In this document: positions 1-12,111 of the stretch, in pieces
Layout of the letters: each line of letters begins with the position of its first letter
Position numbering within the stretch: the first letter of the stretch is position 1
DNA from: Unio delphinus
Taxonomy: Eukaryota; Mollusca; Bivalvia; Unionida; Unionidae
Direction: 5' to 3'
DNA: 64,000 nucleotides
Assembly: GCA_029339505.1 (NCBI GenBank)
Contig: JAQISU010000132.1
Location: forward strand, 3,897,501 to 3,961,500
The notes under the pieces: model-generated
What the model saw: only the letters and a program-made list of their open reading frames with translations
Database searches by the model: none
What the model was told of the DNA's origin: nothing
Program-made: the position numbers and the translations under genes

Positions 1-299
1 TACACAATGAAGATCACAGTTTATATAATTCTTAAAAAATATTAATAATAAAAAAAAATTTATTTTCATGGCATGAAAGCTTAATTAGAACATCTTCATG
101 AGAGACAGTCATTTCTATTATATGTAATTGTCTACATAAGGTGGTGTTTGTTCTCATCACGTGCTAATCAATTTCTTTAGACAGACTGAGAGACGATAAG
201 ACGGAGAGAATCGGTGTTTTGTTTGGGGTCAGGATTAGGGTTAGTTTATGATGTTAAAATATTAGAAACAATGGTTTTATATACTTTACGTTGTTACTG
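1..299. other. AT-rich non-coding stretch
   Basis: No gene, RNA or recognisable repeat is visible here. A short run resembling a telomeric motif near 232 is a single occurrence. Confidence 0.6.
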
Positions 300-541
300 T
301 CATGTCATACCCAAAAAGGTGTAGTTTAAAACACTTTTCAAAACGAAGAGCGGGATGGGGTGGGTGTTTTACGGCAAGACAATACAGGAAGGTTATGTAG
401 AGCCAAGGCAATCTGAGGCAAATGTCTTGTCCAGGGACACATCCCTTTAGATAAACCAGGCTAGTCCTATGGCTGGATTCGAGCCCACACCCTTTCGCTC
501 GTGAATCCAACACGCTAACCTCTGGATCCCTAGAGGTAGGG
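300..541 (-). mobile_element. tRNA-derived SINE, family C
   Basis: Read on the minus strand, the right end has a tRNA-like head. A B-box match (GGCTCGAATCC) lies at 485-475 with an A-box-like stretch about 50 bases before it. The body then contains a 'ctggacaagacatttgcctc' type stretch, which resembles conserved SINE core domains. A related copy lies at about 30545-30718. No target-site duplication was found, so the ends are approximate. Confidence 0.55.
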
Positions 542-1362
542 TACAGCAGGCAGTTTTCGACAATCATCACGCACACAAACAAATATTATTATATGTTCTT
601 GAAGCTAATTCCAATGTTTCCCTTGCGCTAGTTGTGAACTATATTTTATTATTATCGTTTTTATTTTTTTAAAAAGAAGACCTATGTTGTGGTTACTTTC
701 GAGATGCTACTAAACACATCTCCTAATTTTTTGAAAGAAATACATATGTATTCATATCTGAAACTTTCCCACAATATTTAAACTGTTTCATTGTCGAAAT
801 AGTTTACCAATATTTACGTGTTTTTGAAAACCACAACAATATAACTGAACTTGGTATTCATGTCAATATTTGTAATACGTAACCATTTCAATAGTATTCC
901 CGTGTCGTGTCGTTAATTACTATGTACGTAAATTGATTTTATACATATCAGTATTGCACAAAACATCTCATATTTCATAACGTGGTTCCCACGTTTTTAA
1001 ACGATAAATTTCCAGGTCAATACCAGGGTTTTTCAGGACGAAATTAATTTTTTTCAAGGTTCACATATGACCATTACTGAATGGAATTAAATAACGTTTT
1101 AGAATATAAGCATGATTTTCTAAACCTAAAGATGTTTCTCTTTCAAGACTCTCAAAAACATCTAAATCAGAAAAGGTAATAATGTATTTAAAAAAAAACA
1201 CGATATATATCATACGAACCAGGTTTGATAATATTCCTATAAATTGACATGTAAAGTCATTTCAGAATAAAAATTATAAGTTTATTTTGCTGACCTGCAT
1301 TATGTTGCTAAGCGAATGCAACATACTAACATAAAATAATTTTGTTTCTTTTGAAACCTTTA

Positions 1363-1363
<1 letters not shown>
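542..1363. other. AT-rich non-coding stretch
   Basis: I see no open frame, RNA gene or repeat worth naming in this stretch. Confidence 0.6.

Positions 1364-1422
<59 letters not shown>
1364..1422. repeat. (TA)n microsatellite
   Basis: An uninterrupted TA dinucleotide run of about 59 bases. Confidence 0.95.
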
Positions 1423-1423
<1 letters not shown>

Positions 1424-1614
1424 CTTTAGGAAATACATTCGTTAGGAATACGGTACTCCTTCCATGAAAAATGTGAACAAGATGAGATACATAACACTCT
1501 CCTTTACAGAAAACTGACCGACCGATCGACGTCGATTCTCAAACAGTGACTCCTACCCCATTGCTGTGAAATATGTGTAACGGTAAACCATAGATTATCT
1601 TAAAAACTCCCTTT

Positions 1615-1965
1615 CATTGATGATCCAGCGTGACACCAAGCACCTGTTTTGAGGACGCATCTTCTACATAAAGTCAAAATTCCTACTTTAAGTCAAACAT
1701 GTGACAAGTGACATTTCATTCAGTCTAAAGACGGATAACACTGTATTCCAATTGTATTCGTTTTGACACGTCTCAAAATGCCCATATTTTCGCGTTTGTA
1801 ACCCCCCAAAGCATATTATATGGAGAGAAAAAATCGATAAAATCCATATGGCAAAATCCATGACATCCTTTCACGCGCTACTGCCTTGAACTATTTTAAC
1901 TGACATAAACACCTGCTTTCTGGCGCGTGGCACTGTCACGTGACTGAAATGAAGCATTACTTGTC
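1615..1965 (+). repeat. Dispersed repeat D, copy 1 (unclassified)
   Basis: The order of short blocks here (a 'gcgtgacaccaa(g)cacctg' start, 'gtttcattcagtct'-like and 'ttttgacac' blocks, then 'catatggc' and 'cacctgctt...cacgtgact') parallels 39897-40325 and 58557-58985. A fragment of its start recurs at 37572-37600. It has no coding capacity and no ends I can define. It is probably an old non-autonomous transposon. Confidence 0.45.
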
Positions 1966-2191
1966 GCGTGGCACTTTGATAGGAGACAATAGAGCGAGTA
2001 CATGTCAACTGTCTCGCTTCAGCGTATTTACCTCACAAGCCAGGACGTTGAATTGCTACTAAAGTTTAAGCAACCGGTTTTTTAATTGGGTAATACAGGT
2101 GAACCCAAGGTGTTGAAATGTTTTGTGTATTTGTGTTGCTTTAGTTGTACAGTTACCAGGATGTAATGTATCGAGTTAATTACACCAACAA

Positions 2192-2194
<3 letters not shown>

Positions 2195-2287
<93 letters not shown>
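2195..2287. repeat. (CT)n(CA)n compound microsatellite
   Basis: CT runs from 2195 to 2250 and switches directly to CA from 2251 to 2287. The same CT-then-CA compound occurs at 24843, 40568 and 59221. Confidence 0.95.
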
Positions 2288-2290
<3 letters not shown>

Positions 2291-2645
2291 TACTGCTATA
2301 AATTGTCGCAAGTCCGCCAATAGATTTTTCCTTCGTATTTGCTCAGTCACGACAACTGCATTATTAGAAATATTCCTACATTTTATATCTAATAGAAGTA
2401 ATTATACATAATGTTCAAAGTTCCTTAATTTAGAGACATGCTATCTCTTGTATAATAATTTCATTTACTGAAAAATAATATTTAAAGAATTTCAAATATT
2501 TCAATCTGTTAAAAGAGGTAAGATACACGGCCTGGTGATACAAGTAGATAATGTATCTGTTACAACAGTGGTCAATATTTTCAGTTTCACATCTTGGTAT
2601 ATATATTATCTGTAATTTACCCCCTCGTTGCAAACATAATGTGGT

Positions 2646-2806
2646 CAGGGCCGGCGCTTCCACTAGGCGAACTAGGCAATCACCTAGGGCGATGGGCTAA
2701 GGGTTTATTTCATGATGGGCAAGGTTGGGGGGGGGGGGTGTAAGTGGAAGGGGGCGCCAGATATCTGATATCGCATAGGGCGCCAAAATGCCTTGCACCA
2801 GCCCTG
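2646..2806. mobile_element. hAT-type MITE 1
   Basis: The element begins CAGGGCCGG and ends in the inverse of CAGGGCTGG, the CAGGG-type terminal inverted repeat typical of hAT transposons. It is bounded by an 8 bp target-site duplication with one mismatch (aatgtggt at 2638-2645, aatgtgat at 2807-2814). At 161 bp it is non-autonomous and has no transposase. An internal run of about 10 G lies near 2728. Confidence 0.8.
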
Positions 2807-2999
2807 AATGTGATCAATATATTTTTTATGTTTCATCCCGTGTTCCTGATCGTTTTGACTGCTTTATTTAATAGTTTACGTCGAATTTTATTTAAGTTTT
2901 CGTCCAAAATGTGTTTGGGTTTTCGTCCAAATGTGTTGCCATCAGTTTTATGTATTTAACTAAACATTGTCTTTCTTAAATTAACTTTGATTTCCTCGG

Positions 3000-3304
3000 T
3001 GGTCTAAAGCGCTTGCCTTTGCTGCTCTATGCCATCTCACCTCTGTCTATGTGTGTGTGTGTGTGGGGGGGGGGGGCGAGTGGTTTAAATCGCTCTCCAT
3101 TACGGATCACTGCCATCTCACCTCTGTCTGCGTGAGTTCGAGTCCCAGATGCGGCCAATATGGGTACGTGAGAAAGTTTGCCAGTAGCTTCTCGTGGGTC
3201 GGTGGCTCTTTCCGGGGGTTTTCCCGGGTTCTTCCTCCACCATTAATACTGACCGCCATGTATAGAAGCCTATCGTGTGCTGAAAAATGGCGTTAAACCC
3301 TACA
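3000..3304 (+). mobile_element. tRNA-derived SINE, family A (with a partial second head)
   Basis: The main copy starts near 3074 with a tRNA-like head. Its A-box region is 'gagtggtttaaatcgctc' and its B-box is 'gagttcgagtccc' near 3134. The body contains the family's recurrent 'gtgagaaagtttgccag' and 'ccgccatgta' blocks and ends 'ggcgttaaaccctacaacaa', a CAA-type tail. A degraded duplicate of the head lies at 3000-3056, separated by a GT/G run. This is the most legible plus-strand copy of a family seen at least six more times here. Confidence 0.75.
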
Positions 3305-3311
3305 ACAACAA

Positions 3312-3478
3312 CTGTCTGGGTGGGTTGGAGCCTCGGGCTCTTTCAATATGAGTATGTGAGAAAGCTTATCAGTAGCATCCCGTGGATATGTGGTTTTTAC
3401 CGTGGTTTTTCCTGGTTCTCCCTCCGACAGTTATGCTGGCCGCCATGTGAAGCCTATTTTGTGATGAGATATGACGTT
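3312..3478 (+). mobile_element. Degraded SINE A body
   Basis: The body blocks of the preceding SINE recur in the same order ('tatgtgagaaagctt', 'ctggttctccctcc', 'tggccgccatgt') but are more diverged and lack a clear tRNA head. It is an older copy lying directly next to the previous one. Confidence 0.6.
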
Positions 3479-3913
3479 ATCCCCAATGTTCACGGGCGCA
3501 TCTGCTCAGGCATCCTCGCGCAGCTGAATTGTCAATTTTTTCTTAATCCAACGTTAAACTTTGCTGTCTTCGTAATGCTTGCGCAGTGCAGCCAGCACTG
3601 TGCGCACATTTACCATTCGCTTAGAGGGAACGTTGATTATCCCCACCCCTCAATTTGGTTTCTCACGTTTTGAAAGTAAGCTGTCTTATCTACTCGCTCT
3701 GCCAAACGGGAACTACTTTATAATTTTTTCAACGTATTTCTGAACACATTCAAGACTTTAGGAACTTTTTTGACACGTTTCATAAAATTTTACGATATAC
3801 GAATTGGTCCAAAATTTTGTCGATCATACTTTTCTTTTTAAAATGAAATATGAATTCGTTTATTCTAATAATGTGTTCTCATAATCATCTTCTTGTTTAC
3901 TGAGCAAATATTT
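3479..3913. other. Non-coding stretch
   Basis: No feature is visible. Confidence 0.5.
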
Positions 3914-4585
3914 CAGTGCATACAGATTAAATGTTACAGTGCTTACAGATTAAATGGTACAGTGTTTACATATTAAATATTACAGTGTTTACATATTAAA
4001 TATTACAGTGCTTACAGATTAAATGTTACATTGCTTACAGATTAAATGGTACAGTGCTTACAGATTAAATGGTACAGTGTTTACATATTAAATATTACAG
4101 TGCTTACATATTAAATATTACAGTGCTTACAGATTAAATGTTACATTGCTTACAGATTAAATGGTACAGTGCTTACAGATTAAATGTTACAGTGCTTACA
4201 GATTAAATGGTACAGTGCTTACAGATTAAATGTTACAGTGCTTACAGATTAAATGTTGCAGTGCTTACAGATTAAATGGTACAGTGCTTACAGATTAAAT
4301 GTTGCAGTGCTTACAGATTAAATGTTGCAGTGCTTACAGATTAAATGTTGCAGTGCTTACAGATTAAATGTTACAGTGCTTACAGATTAAATGGTACAGT
4401 GCTTACAGATTAAATGTTACAGTGCTTACATATTAAATGTTGCAGTGCTTACAGATTAAATGGTACAGGGCTTACAGATTAAATGTTACAGTGCTTACAG
4501 ATTAAATATTATAGTGCTTACAGATTAAATGGTACAGTGCTTACATATCACAGATTTAACGATTCAGTGCTTACAGATTAAATGT
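3914..4585. repeat. 23-bp minisatellite, about 29 copies
   Basis: The unit is approximately 'cagtgcttacagattaaatg' plus three bases, alternating between gta, tta and ttg endings. Variant units with 'tacatatt' cluster near 3965 and 4085, so copies were duplicated in blocks. Confidence 0.9.
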
Positions 4586-4630
4586 TTTGTTTATGGAGTA
4601 AATGCTACAATGCTTAGAAGGTAAGTATTA

Positions 4631-4646
4631 AAGATATTACGTGGTT

Positions 4647-4738
<92 letters not shown>

Positions 4739-4758
4739 ATATTACGTGGTTAACATAT
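4631..4758. repeat. (TA)n run flanked by a 20-bp direct repeat
   Basis: The 20-base sequence aagatattacgtggttaaca occurs at 4631-4650 and again at 4736-4755. The TA run fills the interval 4651-4736. This looks like a tandem duplication or slippage event around the dinucleotide array. Confidence 0.8.
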
Positions 4759-4859
4759 ATATAGGTATTTTAAATTAAACACTCAAAACTCAATATAAAG
4801 GAAGAAGTCTAACATATGTCTAACGCCCTTATGTCAACAAGTTACTGTACTACTATTAT

Positions 4860-5860
4860 GTCTTTTACTTGAACACTACGAAGACATATTGCTGTAAAAA
4901 TGTTCTGTCTCTACTTTAATACTACTGTACTCGTGTTTTGTCTCTACTTTAACACTACGTAGACAGATTGATGTAATAGTTTTGTCTCTACTTTAACACT
5001 ACGTAGACAGATTGATGTAATAGTTTTGTCTCTACTTTAACACTACTTAGACAGATTGATGTAATACTGTTTTGTCTCTACTTTAACACTACGTAGACAG
5101 ATTGATGTAATAGTTTTGTCTCTACTTTAACACTACATAGACAGATTGATGTAATACTGTTTTGTCTCTACTTTAACACTACGTAGACAGATTGATGTAA
5201 TACTGTTTTATCTCTACTTAAACACTACGTAGACAGATTGATGTAATACTGTTTTGTCTCTACTTTAACACTACATAGACAGATTGATGTAATACTGTTT
5301 TGTCTCTACTTTAACACTACGTAGACAGATTGATGTAATACTGTTTTGTCTCTACTTTAACACTACATAGACAGATTGATGTAATACTGTTTTGTCTCTA
5401 CTTTAACACTACATAGACAGATTGATGTAATACTGTTTTGTCTCTACCCTAAAACTACGTATACAGATTGATGTAATACTGTTTTGTCTCTACTTTAACA
5501 CTACATAGACAGATTGATGTAATACTGTTTTGTCTCTACTTTAACACTACATAGACAGATTGATGTAATACTGTTTTGTCTCTACCCTAAAACTACATAG
5601 ACAGATTGATGTAATACAGTTTTGTCTCTACCTTAACACTACGTAGACAGATTGGTGTAATACTGTTTTGTCTCTACTTTAACACTACATAGTCAGATTG
5701 ATGTAATACTGTTTTGTCTCTACTTTAACACTACATAGACAGATTGATGTAATACTGTTTTGTCTCTACTTTAACACTACATAGACAGATTGATGTAATA
5801 CTGTTTTGTCTCTACTTTAACACTACGTAGACAGATTGTTGTAATACTATTCTTTCTCAC
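4860..5860. repeat. 46-bp minisatellite, about 22 copies
   Basis: The unit reads approximately 'ttttgtctctactttaacac' followed by 'tac(a/g)tagacagattgatg' and 'taatactg'. Early units lack three bases (taatag in place of taatactg), giving a 43 bp variant. Related units reappear 1.6 kb away at 7468-7540 and 7788-7890. Confidence 0.9.
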
Positions 5861-6135
5861 CCGTGTGAAAGAGAAATCTAGCAGATTTTTTTGCTAACCT
5901 CATTTTTTTATATCAGTCTGGTCATCTCAGTCCAGTCGTCTCAGTCAATGTGTCTACGCGCTCAGAAGTACTTTTTTTTTTAAAAAAAATTAAATAAAAA
6001 AAAATAACCCCTTGTCTTCTTATGTTCCTGACATAGTTGCTCTTAAATCGTGCATCAAGAACGACACATATATAACAAAAACATAGTAACATAAGGTCAC
6101 TCCATCTTTGAGAACACACCGTACAAAAACATTTC

Positions 6136-6150
6136 GATCGATCGATCGAT

Positions 6151-6209
<59 letters not shown>
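6136..6209. repeat. (GATC)n then (GA)n microsatellite
   Basis: A short GATC tetranucleotide run at 6136-6150 precedes a GA run to 6209. Confidence 0.9.
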
Positions 6210-6213
<4 letters not shown>

Positions 6214-7467
6214 CACATGCATACATTTCGAGCTTTTTGGTATTATGCTAGTTCGCTCCACACAGCATGGTTAACATTATGCTATATGCAGGCATAGCTC
6301 AGTACATTTTCAGGTCAGAGTCATTAAACGCAGCTAAAGCAACTTAACTAGGTTTGAATACTTCGTGTGAAATAAATTATATACTGTTAGCTACATTAAA
6401 TGACGCTGGCCTGAATATTGACTGTGCTACATATATGATAAAATTCTCAATGCTTTGTGAAAAAGACTATGACAGAAAATACTGATCCATGCACATAGAC
6501 TATAGACCTATACACTTCATAGCCTCCAAACCCCCTCTTAAAAATTACGGAAAACTTAGTAACAGCCAGAAATGTATTATGATTTGTTCTAATTTTGTGA
6601 AGAATCTTATCTGTGCTCCAGTTAAATGAAAATACACCTACACTATTTAATGACAAATAATGCACTTACCAGCCAGAAGGAATCGTTTATCCGTCAACAA
6701 ATTAATCCTTCAGCAAATGTCACTGTACCACTTGCCATTTTTCCAAGACAGGACAATAAATTTTCAAAGAATCCGTGAACTTTAAAGTTTAGCACATAAA
6801 TCCTCTATGGTCCGTATTTGAAGGGTCTTTTATACACGGGTATAATTTTTACAATCAATGGTAAAGGTGAAACAAGTGTGTCACAAACAGTTTCACCTTC
6901 TCCAAATAAAAGGAGATTGATATACGATAGTGACACAGATCACTACTTACCCGTGAATAACCCAAGAACGGACATTCATGCCTCGTGTAAGATTCCGTTA
7001 TAGTAATAGCCTTAACACTATTAGAGAGGCGTGGGCCAAATATCGACTCTTTGTTTACAATATAATTTTCTTAATTGGAACTGATGAAAATGAAACATTT
7101 TCTTGTGATACATATATGTTGTTTATTGTTAATTTCATTAATTATCAATATATCAAATGTGATAATACATCAATAATATTCAATGTGTTATGTTATTATT
7201 TTATGTAGACTCACGCATAAAAACTGTACTGCGGATGACACGATCACGCCAGTCCTCATGAACATATTTGCATTATTGCACAACATGTGAACATTTGCGC
7301 GTGAACTATATATCACAAGTGAAAACTTCTTTTCTACCTTAAAGGAAAATACTGGGTGAGAAATAGAATCTAAAAAAATCTCGGCAAGCCTCGGGGAAGG
7401 GGGGGGGGGACTAATAACGTAACGCTTTGACTGGGATTTCCTTGTCTCGGTGCAAACCACAACATAG
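6210..7467. other. AT-rich non-coding stretch
   Basis: Only short chance open frames are present. A run of about 10 G lies near 7400. No splice-bounded exon is convincing. Confidence 0.5.
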
Positions 7468-7890
7468 ATACTATTAGTCTCTACTTTAACACTACGTAGA
7501 CAGATTACTGTAATCTTGTTATATATCTACCTTAACACTGCGTTGTTGTTGTTATTTTAGGGTTTAACGCCATTTTTCAGCACACGATAGGCTATACATG
7601 GCGGCCAGTATTAATGGTGGAGGAAGAACCCGGGAAAACCCCCCAAAAGAACCACCAACCTTCGAAAAGCTACTTGCAAGCTTTCTCACATACCCACATT
7701 GGCCGAATCTGAGACTCGAACCCACGCAGACAGAAGTGAGATGGCAGCGATCCGTAACGGAGCGCGACCACTCGGACAATCGGGGCCCTCTAACACTACG
7801 TAGACAGATTACTGTAATCCTGTTATGTCTCTAATTTAACTCTAATGTAATACTGTTATGTCACTACTTAACACTACTTAAACAGACATC
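7468..7890. repeat. Outlying 46-bp minisatellite units split by a SINE
   Basis: Two to three units of the 4860-5860 minisatellite lie at 7468-7542. Another one to two follow at 7788-7890. Between them is a SINE A insertion. Spacer bases differ ('gattactgtaatc' in place of 'gattgatgtaatac'), so this is a diverged outpost of the array. Confidence 0.75.
7545..7787 (-). mobile_element. tRNA-derived SINE, family A
   Basis: On the minus strand it starts with a tRNA-like head (B-box 'gggttcgagtctc' near 7722). It continues through the family body and ends 'ggcgttaaaccctaaaat' with a CAA-type tail at 7545-7560. Flanks 'taacactgcgt' (left) and 'taacactacgt' (right) form an 11 bp target-site duplication with one mismatch, derived from the interrupted minisatellite unit. 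Confidence 0.8.
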
Positions 7891-7896
7891 ATATAT

Positions 7897-8419
7897 TTAC
7901 AGACTGTATTTGTATACTAGATAGTACAGACTGTATTTGTATACTAGATAGTACAGACTGTATTTGTATACTAGATAATACAGACTGTATTTGTATACTA
8001 GATAGTACAGACTGTATTTGTATACTAGATAGTACAGACTGTATTTGTATACTAGATAGTACAGACTGTATTTGTATACTAGATATTACAGACTGTATTT
8101 GTATACTAGATATTACAGACTGTATTTGTATACTAGATATTACAGACTGTATTTGTATACTAGATATTATAGACTGTATTTGTATACTAGATATTACAGA
8201 CTGTATTTGTATACTAGATATTATAGACTATATTTGTATACTAGATATTATAGACTGTATTTGTATACTAGATATTACAGACTGTATTTGTATACTAGAT
8301 ATTATAGACTGTATTTGTATACTAGATATTATAGACTGTATTTGTATACTAGATAGTACAGACTGTATTTGTATACTAGATATTATAGACTGTATTTGTA
8401 TACTAGATATTATAGACTT
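7897..8419. repeat. 27-bp minisatellite, about 19 copies
   Basis: The unit is 'tacagactgtatttgtatac' plus 'tagatag' or 'tagatat'. Because 27 is divisible by three, one plus-strand frame stays open across the array and would read a YTRYYRLYL repeat. There is no initiation context, splice site or sequence outside the array to support a gene. Confidence 0.9.
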
Positions 8420-10018
8420 AATTGAAACATGGTTAGACAGTGTGTTCTAAATGTGCATGTTAAACAAGTTTCAGCAATAATGGTTTATAGTTCAGCACAC
8501 TGACGAAAATAGCATTCTTCTCTTTAATATGATTAAAATCGCCTTTCATTTACATTTTGTTTGTTGTTTTTATCGATTCTTTGTCACTTATATCTGTCAG
8601 TTTCACGTCCAAATTCCGTAGAAGACTCAAACAGTTTTGTCCCAGTTGATAAATATTTAGGGATGCAAAATAGTTAATTGTCGTATGGTTATGTAATGAC
8701 ATCTTCATCAATGTAGTTGTCAATCTTATAAAAAAAATGTATTTAACCATTTCATAAAAACTTTAAAACTCTTGCTGATCTTAACAGAATCAGGAACTAT
8801 CTAAACTTCACCAAATGTAAATCGTTTCAAGTATTATTTTTTTTTTTAAATTTAAAAAACAACCAGAAGTATAATATTATTGATTGACTTTCAGTATACA
8901 TTAGTATACGGTTCTAAAAGACTCCATTTCATTGGCTGATAAAACTTCACGTGACTAACTATAAAACGGTTTACGATTATAGTATTTGCTGAATTTCGTT
9001 TTTTGTCTAAAACGCACCTGTTAAGACGTACGCATGTAGTGGAGTTCTTCCAATGTCCGAATTTAAAACGAGGTAAGATATGCATTACTTCAGTTATTTA
9101 AAAAAAGTTTGTTAAAGTTTCTTTTGGACACATTCAATGGCGTAAACTTAATCTGCTGAAAATAACATACAGCTTATGTTCAATTCAGTGCTGAATCAAC
9201 CTAGGATTCAGCTAGGCTCTCAACAATGGTTTTGTGGTTGCCTTCACTGACATTGTCCATAGAAGCTTAGACATGACTGTACGTCCATATCAACTAGGGG
9301 CTTTAAATGCCTATAAATTGTGACTGTTTGATGATTTGACACAATCACACATTGTCCGCTGTAATTTCCATGAGAAATCTTAGGGACAAGAGTTTCCCAT
9401 ATAAACTATTCTATATGATCGATTCTCATTTACCAAAGAGAAACTCAAAGTTAATCTTCATGCGTGTTATAATCAATATTCCGATGTGTCCCAAGACGTG
9501 CCACATGAGAAAAAGGGTCTGGTTACACATCTCTAATGTTAGAAAGTTGTGATAAATAGCTCTCAATGAGATTGCCCCATTATCAATAATTGATTAATTT
9601 TATTTTCAACATGCCGCGGTAGTGATTGGACAACGTCGATACGCGCATAGTCATGAGAAACGGCGATGCACATATTATTAATGCGCTGAAATACCTGCGC
9701 CATTTTCAGACACGATTTTACGTTAATAGACGGACAAACAGAAATACGGACATAATAAAGTGTGATCTATGGGCATACTATTACATGCTAGTAAAGTAAG
9801 TTAATTGGTAAGTGATATCAAAATCATGTATGTAACGTCGCAAGAACAAATATTCCAGAAGCAAACGGATTCAGGGGTGGTGTAACGGATGGATGGATAG
9901 ATGAACAAGTGATTGACTGGATGAAACGACCAAGGGCATGAAGTGTTCTTATCAGATTGCCAAAAACTACCCAACGTTATCAAAGTGTTTTAGTACGGCG
10001 TGTAAACGTACATATCAT
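8420..10018. other. AT-rich non-coding stretch
   Basis: No gene, repeat or RNA is recognisable. Confidence 0.5.
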
Positions 10019-10225
10019 ATTTCACTGATGTTGTTGTAAGGTTTAACGCCATTTTTTCAGCACACGGTGGAGGAAGAACTCAGGAAACCCCTTGGAAAGA
10101 ACCATCTACCCACGAGAAGCTACTGGCAAGCTTTCTCATATGCCCACATTGGGCGAATTTGAGATTCGAACCCATGCAGACAGATTTGAGAAGGCAGTTA
10201 TCCGTATGGATCGCTTTATTCCATT
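10019..10225 (-). mobile_element. SINE A, internally deleted copy
   Basis: The tail end ('tgttgttgtaaggtttaacg' on the plus strand) and the tRNA-like head near 10165 are present. Part of the body between 'cagcacac' and 'ggtggaggaag' is missing compared with the copy at 7545. Confidence 0.7.
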
Positions 10226-10704
10226 GAAAAATTCTGACCACAATCAAAGTAATCCTGTATTAAAATTTTTTTAAAAACATACTCGGGTTACTTTCATATG
10301 GACCAAACTTGCTTTAATAGTTGAATTACTTAATTACTGACACAAGTGTTTGTTAAGATTCTCAGCGTAAAAGCCACCGCCCGTCGCTCTCGGCCAAGTG
10401 TTCATCCTCACCAAATCAAAATGATGGAACGATGTCGAAGAAATCAAAGTTCGCAACTTTTCACTCTCCCGGCAAGCGGATTGTAACACTCATCAATTTG
10501 AACCAGATTTAAAAATGCATGGCTGTTGTTGCTGATGTCATGTCTCAGCGCGAGATAAATCTATAAATGGTGCAAAGAGAACCCGGAACTTCTCCCCCCC
10601 CCCCAAGTAAGAATAATCGACTGACAAGGTTTCGCACCTACCCACATTGGCCCAAGACTTCAATGCGCATGATATATTTGGATTTGGATCTTTTTAGGTA
10701 GCAT
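10226..10704. other. Non-coding stretch with a possible SINE A scrap
   Basis: Only the bases around 10628-10655 ('ctacccacattggccca') recall the SINE A body. A run of 10 C lies near 10598. Confidence 0.4.
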
Positions 10705-10832
10705 TAAATAATTAAATATCGCTACGATGTCTGCTGTGTGACAGTTTACAGTGATGTCTAGCATTTGGGTATCATGCCGCAGACATGTAGCATGATGTCG
10801 CACCCAGCCACATTATCCTGACACCAGGCCAC
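10705..10832 (-). mobile_element. SINE B body fragment
   Basis: This matches the body of the SINE at 21950-22192: 'tatcgctacgatgtc', 'cagtgatgtctagca', 'cagccacattatcctgacac'. Its tRNA half is absent, and the 33-bp minisatellite begins exactly where the match stops, at 'caggcca'. Confidence 0.65.
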
Positions 10833-11440
10833 GGTACAATGTACATTACGCTGTATTATTGACACGGTACAATTTACATTATGCTGTATTATTAACACGG
10901 TACAATTAACATTACGCTGTATTATTGACACGGTACAATGTACATTACGCTGTATTATTGACACGGTACAATGTACATTACGCTGTATTATTGACACAGT
11001 ACAATGTACATTACGCTGTATTATTGACACGGTACAATTTACATTACGCTGTATTATTGACACGGTACAATTCACATTATGCTGTATTATTGACACGGTA
11101 CAATTTACATTACACTGTATTATTGACACGGTACAATTTACATTACGCTGTATTATTGACACGGTACAATTTACATTATGCTGTATTATTGACACGGTAC
11201 AATTTACATTATGCTGTATTATTGGCACGGTACAATTTACATTACACTGTATTATTGACACGGTACAATGTACATTACGCTGTATTATTGACACGGTACA
11301 ATTTACATTATGCTGTATTATTGACACGGTACAATGTACATTACGCTGTATTATTGACACGGTACAATGTACTATTATTGACACGTTACAATTTACCTTA
11401 TGCTGTATTATTGGCACTGTACAATGTACATTACGCTGGA
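10830..11440. repeat. 33-bp minisatellite, about 18 copies, abutting SINE B
   Basis: The unit is 'acggtacaatttacattacg' plus 'ctgtattattgac'. It stays open in frames on both strands (LTRYNVHYAVL-type on plus, NCTVSIIQHNV-type on minus) because 33 is a multiple of three. One unit near 11367 carries an internal deletion. I see no coding evidence beyond the open frames. Confidence 0.9.
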
Positions 11441-12111
11441 GGTTAGCCAATCTTATGAAACCTTTAAAGCTCAAACAGTTTATTCTGTGTAGAAAGAATG
11501 AAATGGTGGACATACTATTTTATAAACATGATTTTAAAAAACTTACATCTTATAACTTGCAATTCACCCCTTTTAAAATGCTTATATTTTTTAACATAAC
11601 ATTCATCATAAAATTCAGAAAATTAAAAGATGATAATTGGTAAATGTGGTGAAAGTAAGGGGTGAGTCCTTTATCAAACATTGACTTATAATTCTCGAAG
11701 TGTTGGAATAAGGCAAACAAATTAATAGCATAACATCAATTAAAATACGTCACACTGGGCAACAATGACTTGTCAAAATCATTCGGATCGCCAAAGTTAT
11801 TATTGAGTCTCTTCTGAACTAACGTAGATCTTACACACAATGGGTAAATGTAAGAGACATTGATATAAATGCATGTTCTGACAATCTTTGGAATCCCGGG
11901 ATACTTATTTTTAACAACCTATCGTTGAAAGCGTTTTGTTCCGAATGTCTTTTTCATTTTCATAAATGTGTAAGTTATATTTTGATTGTGAATAGAAAGG
12001 AAAAACACCTTATAATAGTGTCCGTCAAAATAAGTATGAAATTTCGATTTTGATGGAATTACCCTGCTGGTATATATAGTTGGTCCAAAATTGGAGTTTC
12101 GAGCACTGTAT
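11441..12111. other. AT-rich non-coding stretch
   Basis: No feature is recognisable. Confidence 0.5.

Noticed and set aside
228..250. Telomere-like ttaggg sequence
   Set aside because: Only one or two imperfect units occur, with no array.
3914..4585. Regularly spaced repeats resembling a CRISPR array
   Set aside because: The whole unit repeats, with no unique spacers, and the context is eukaryotic. It is a minisatellite.
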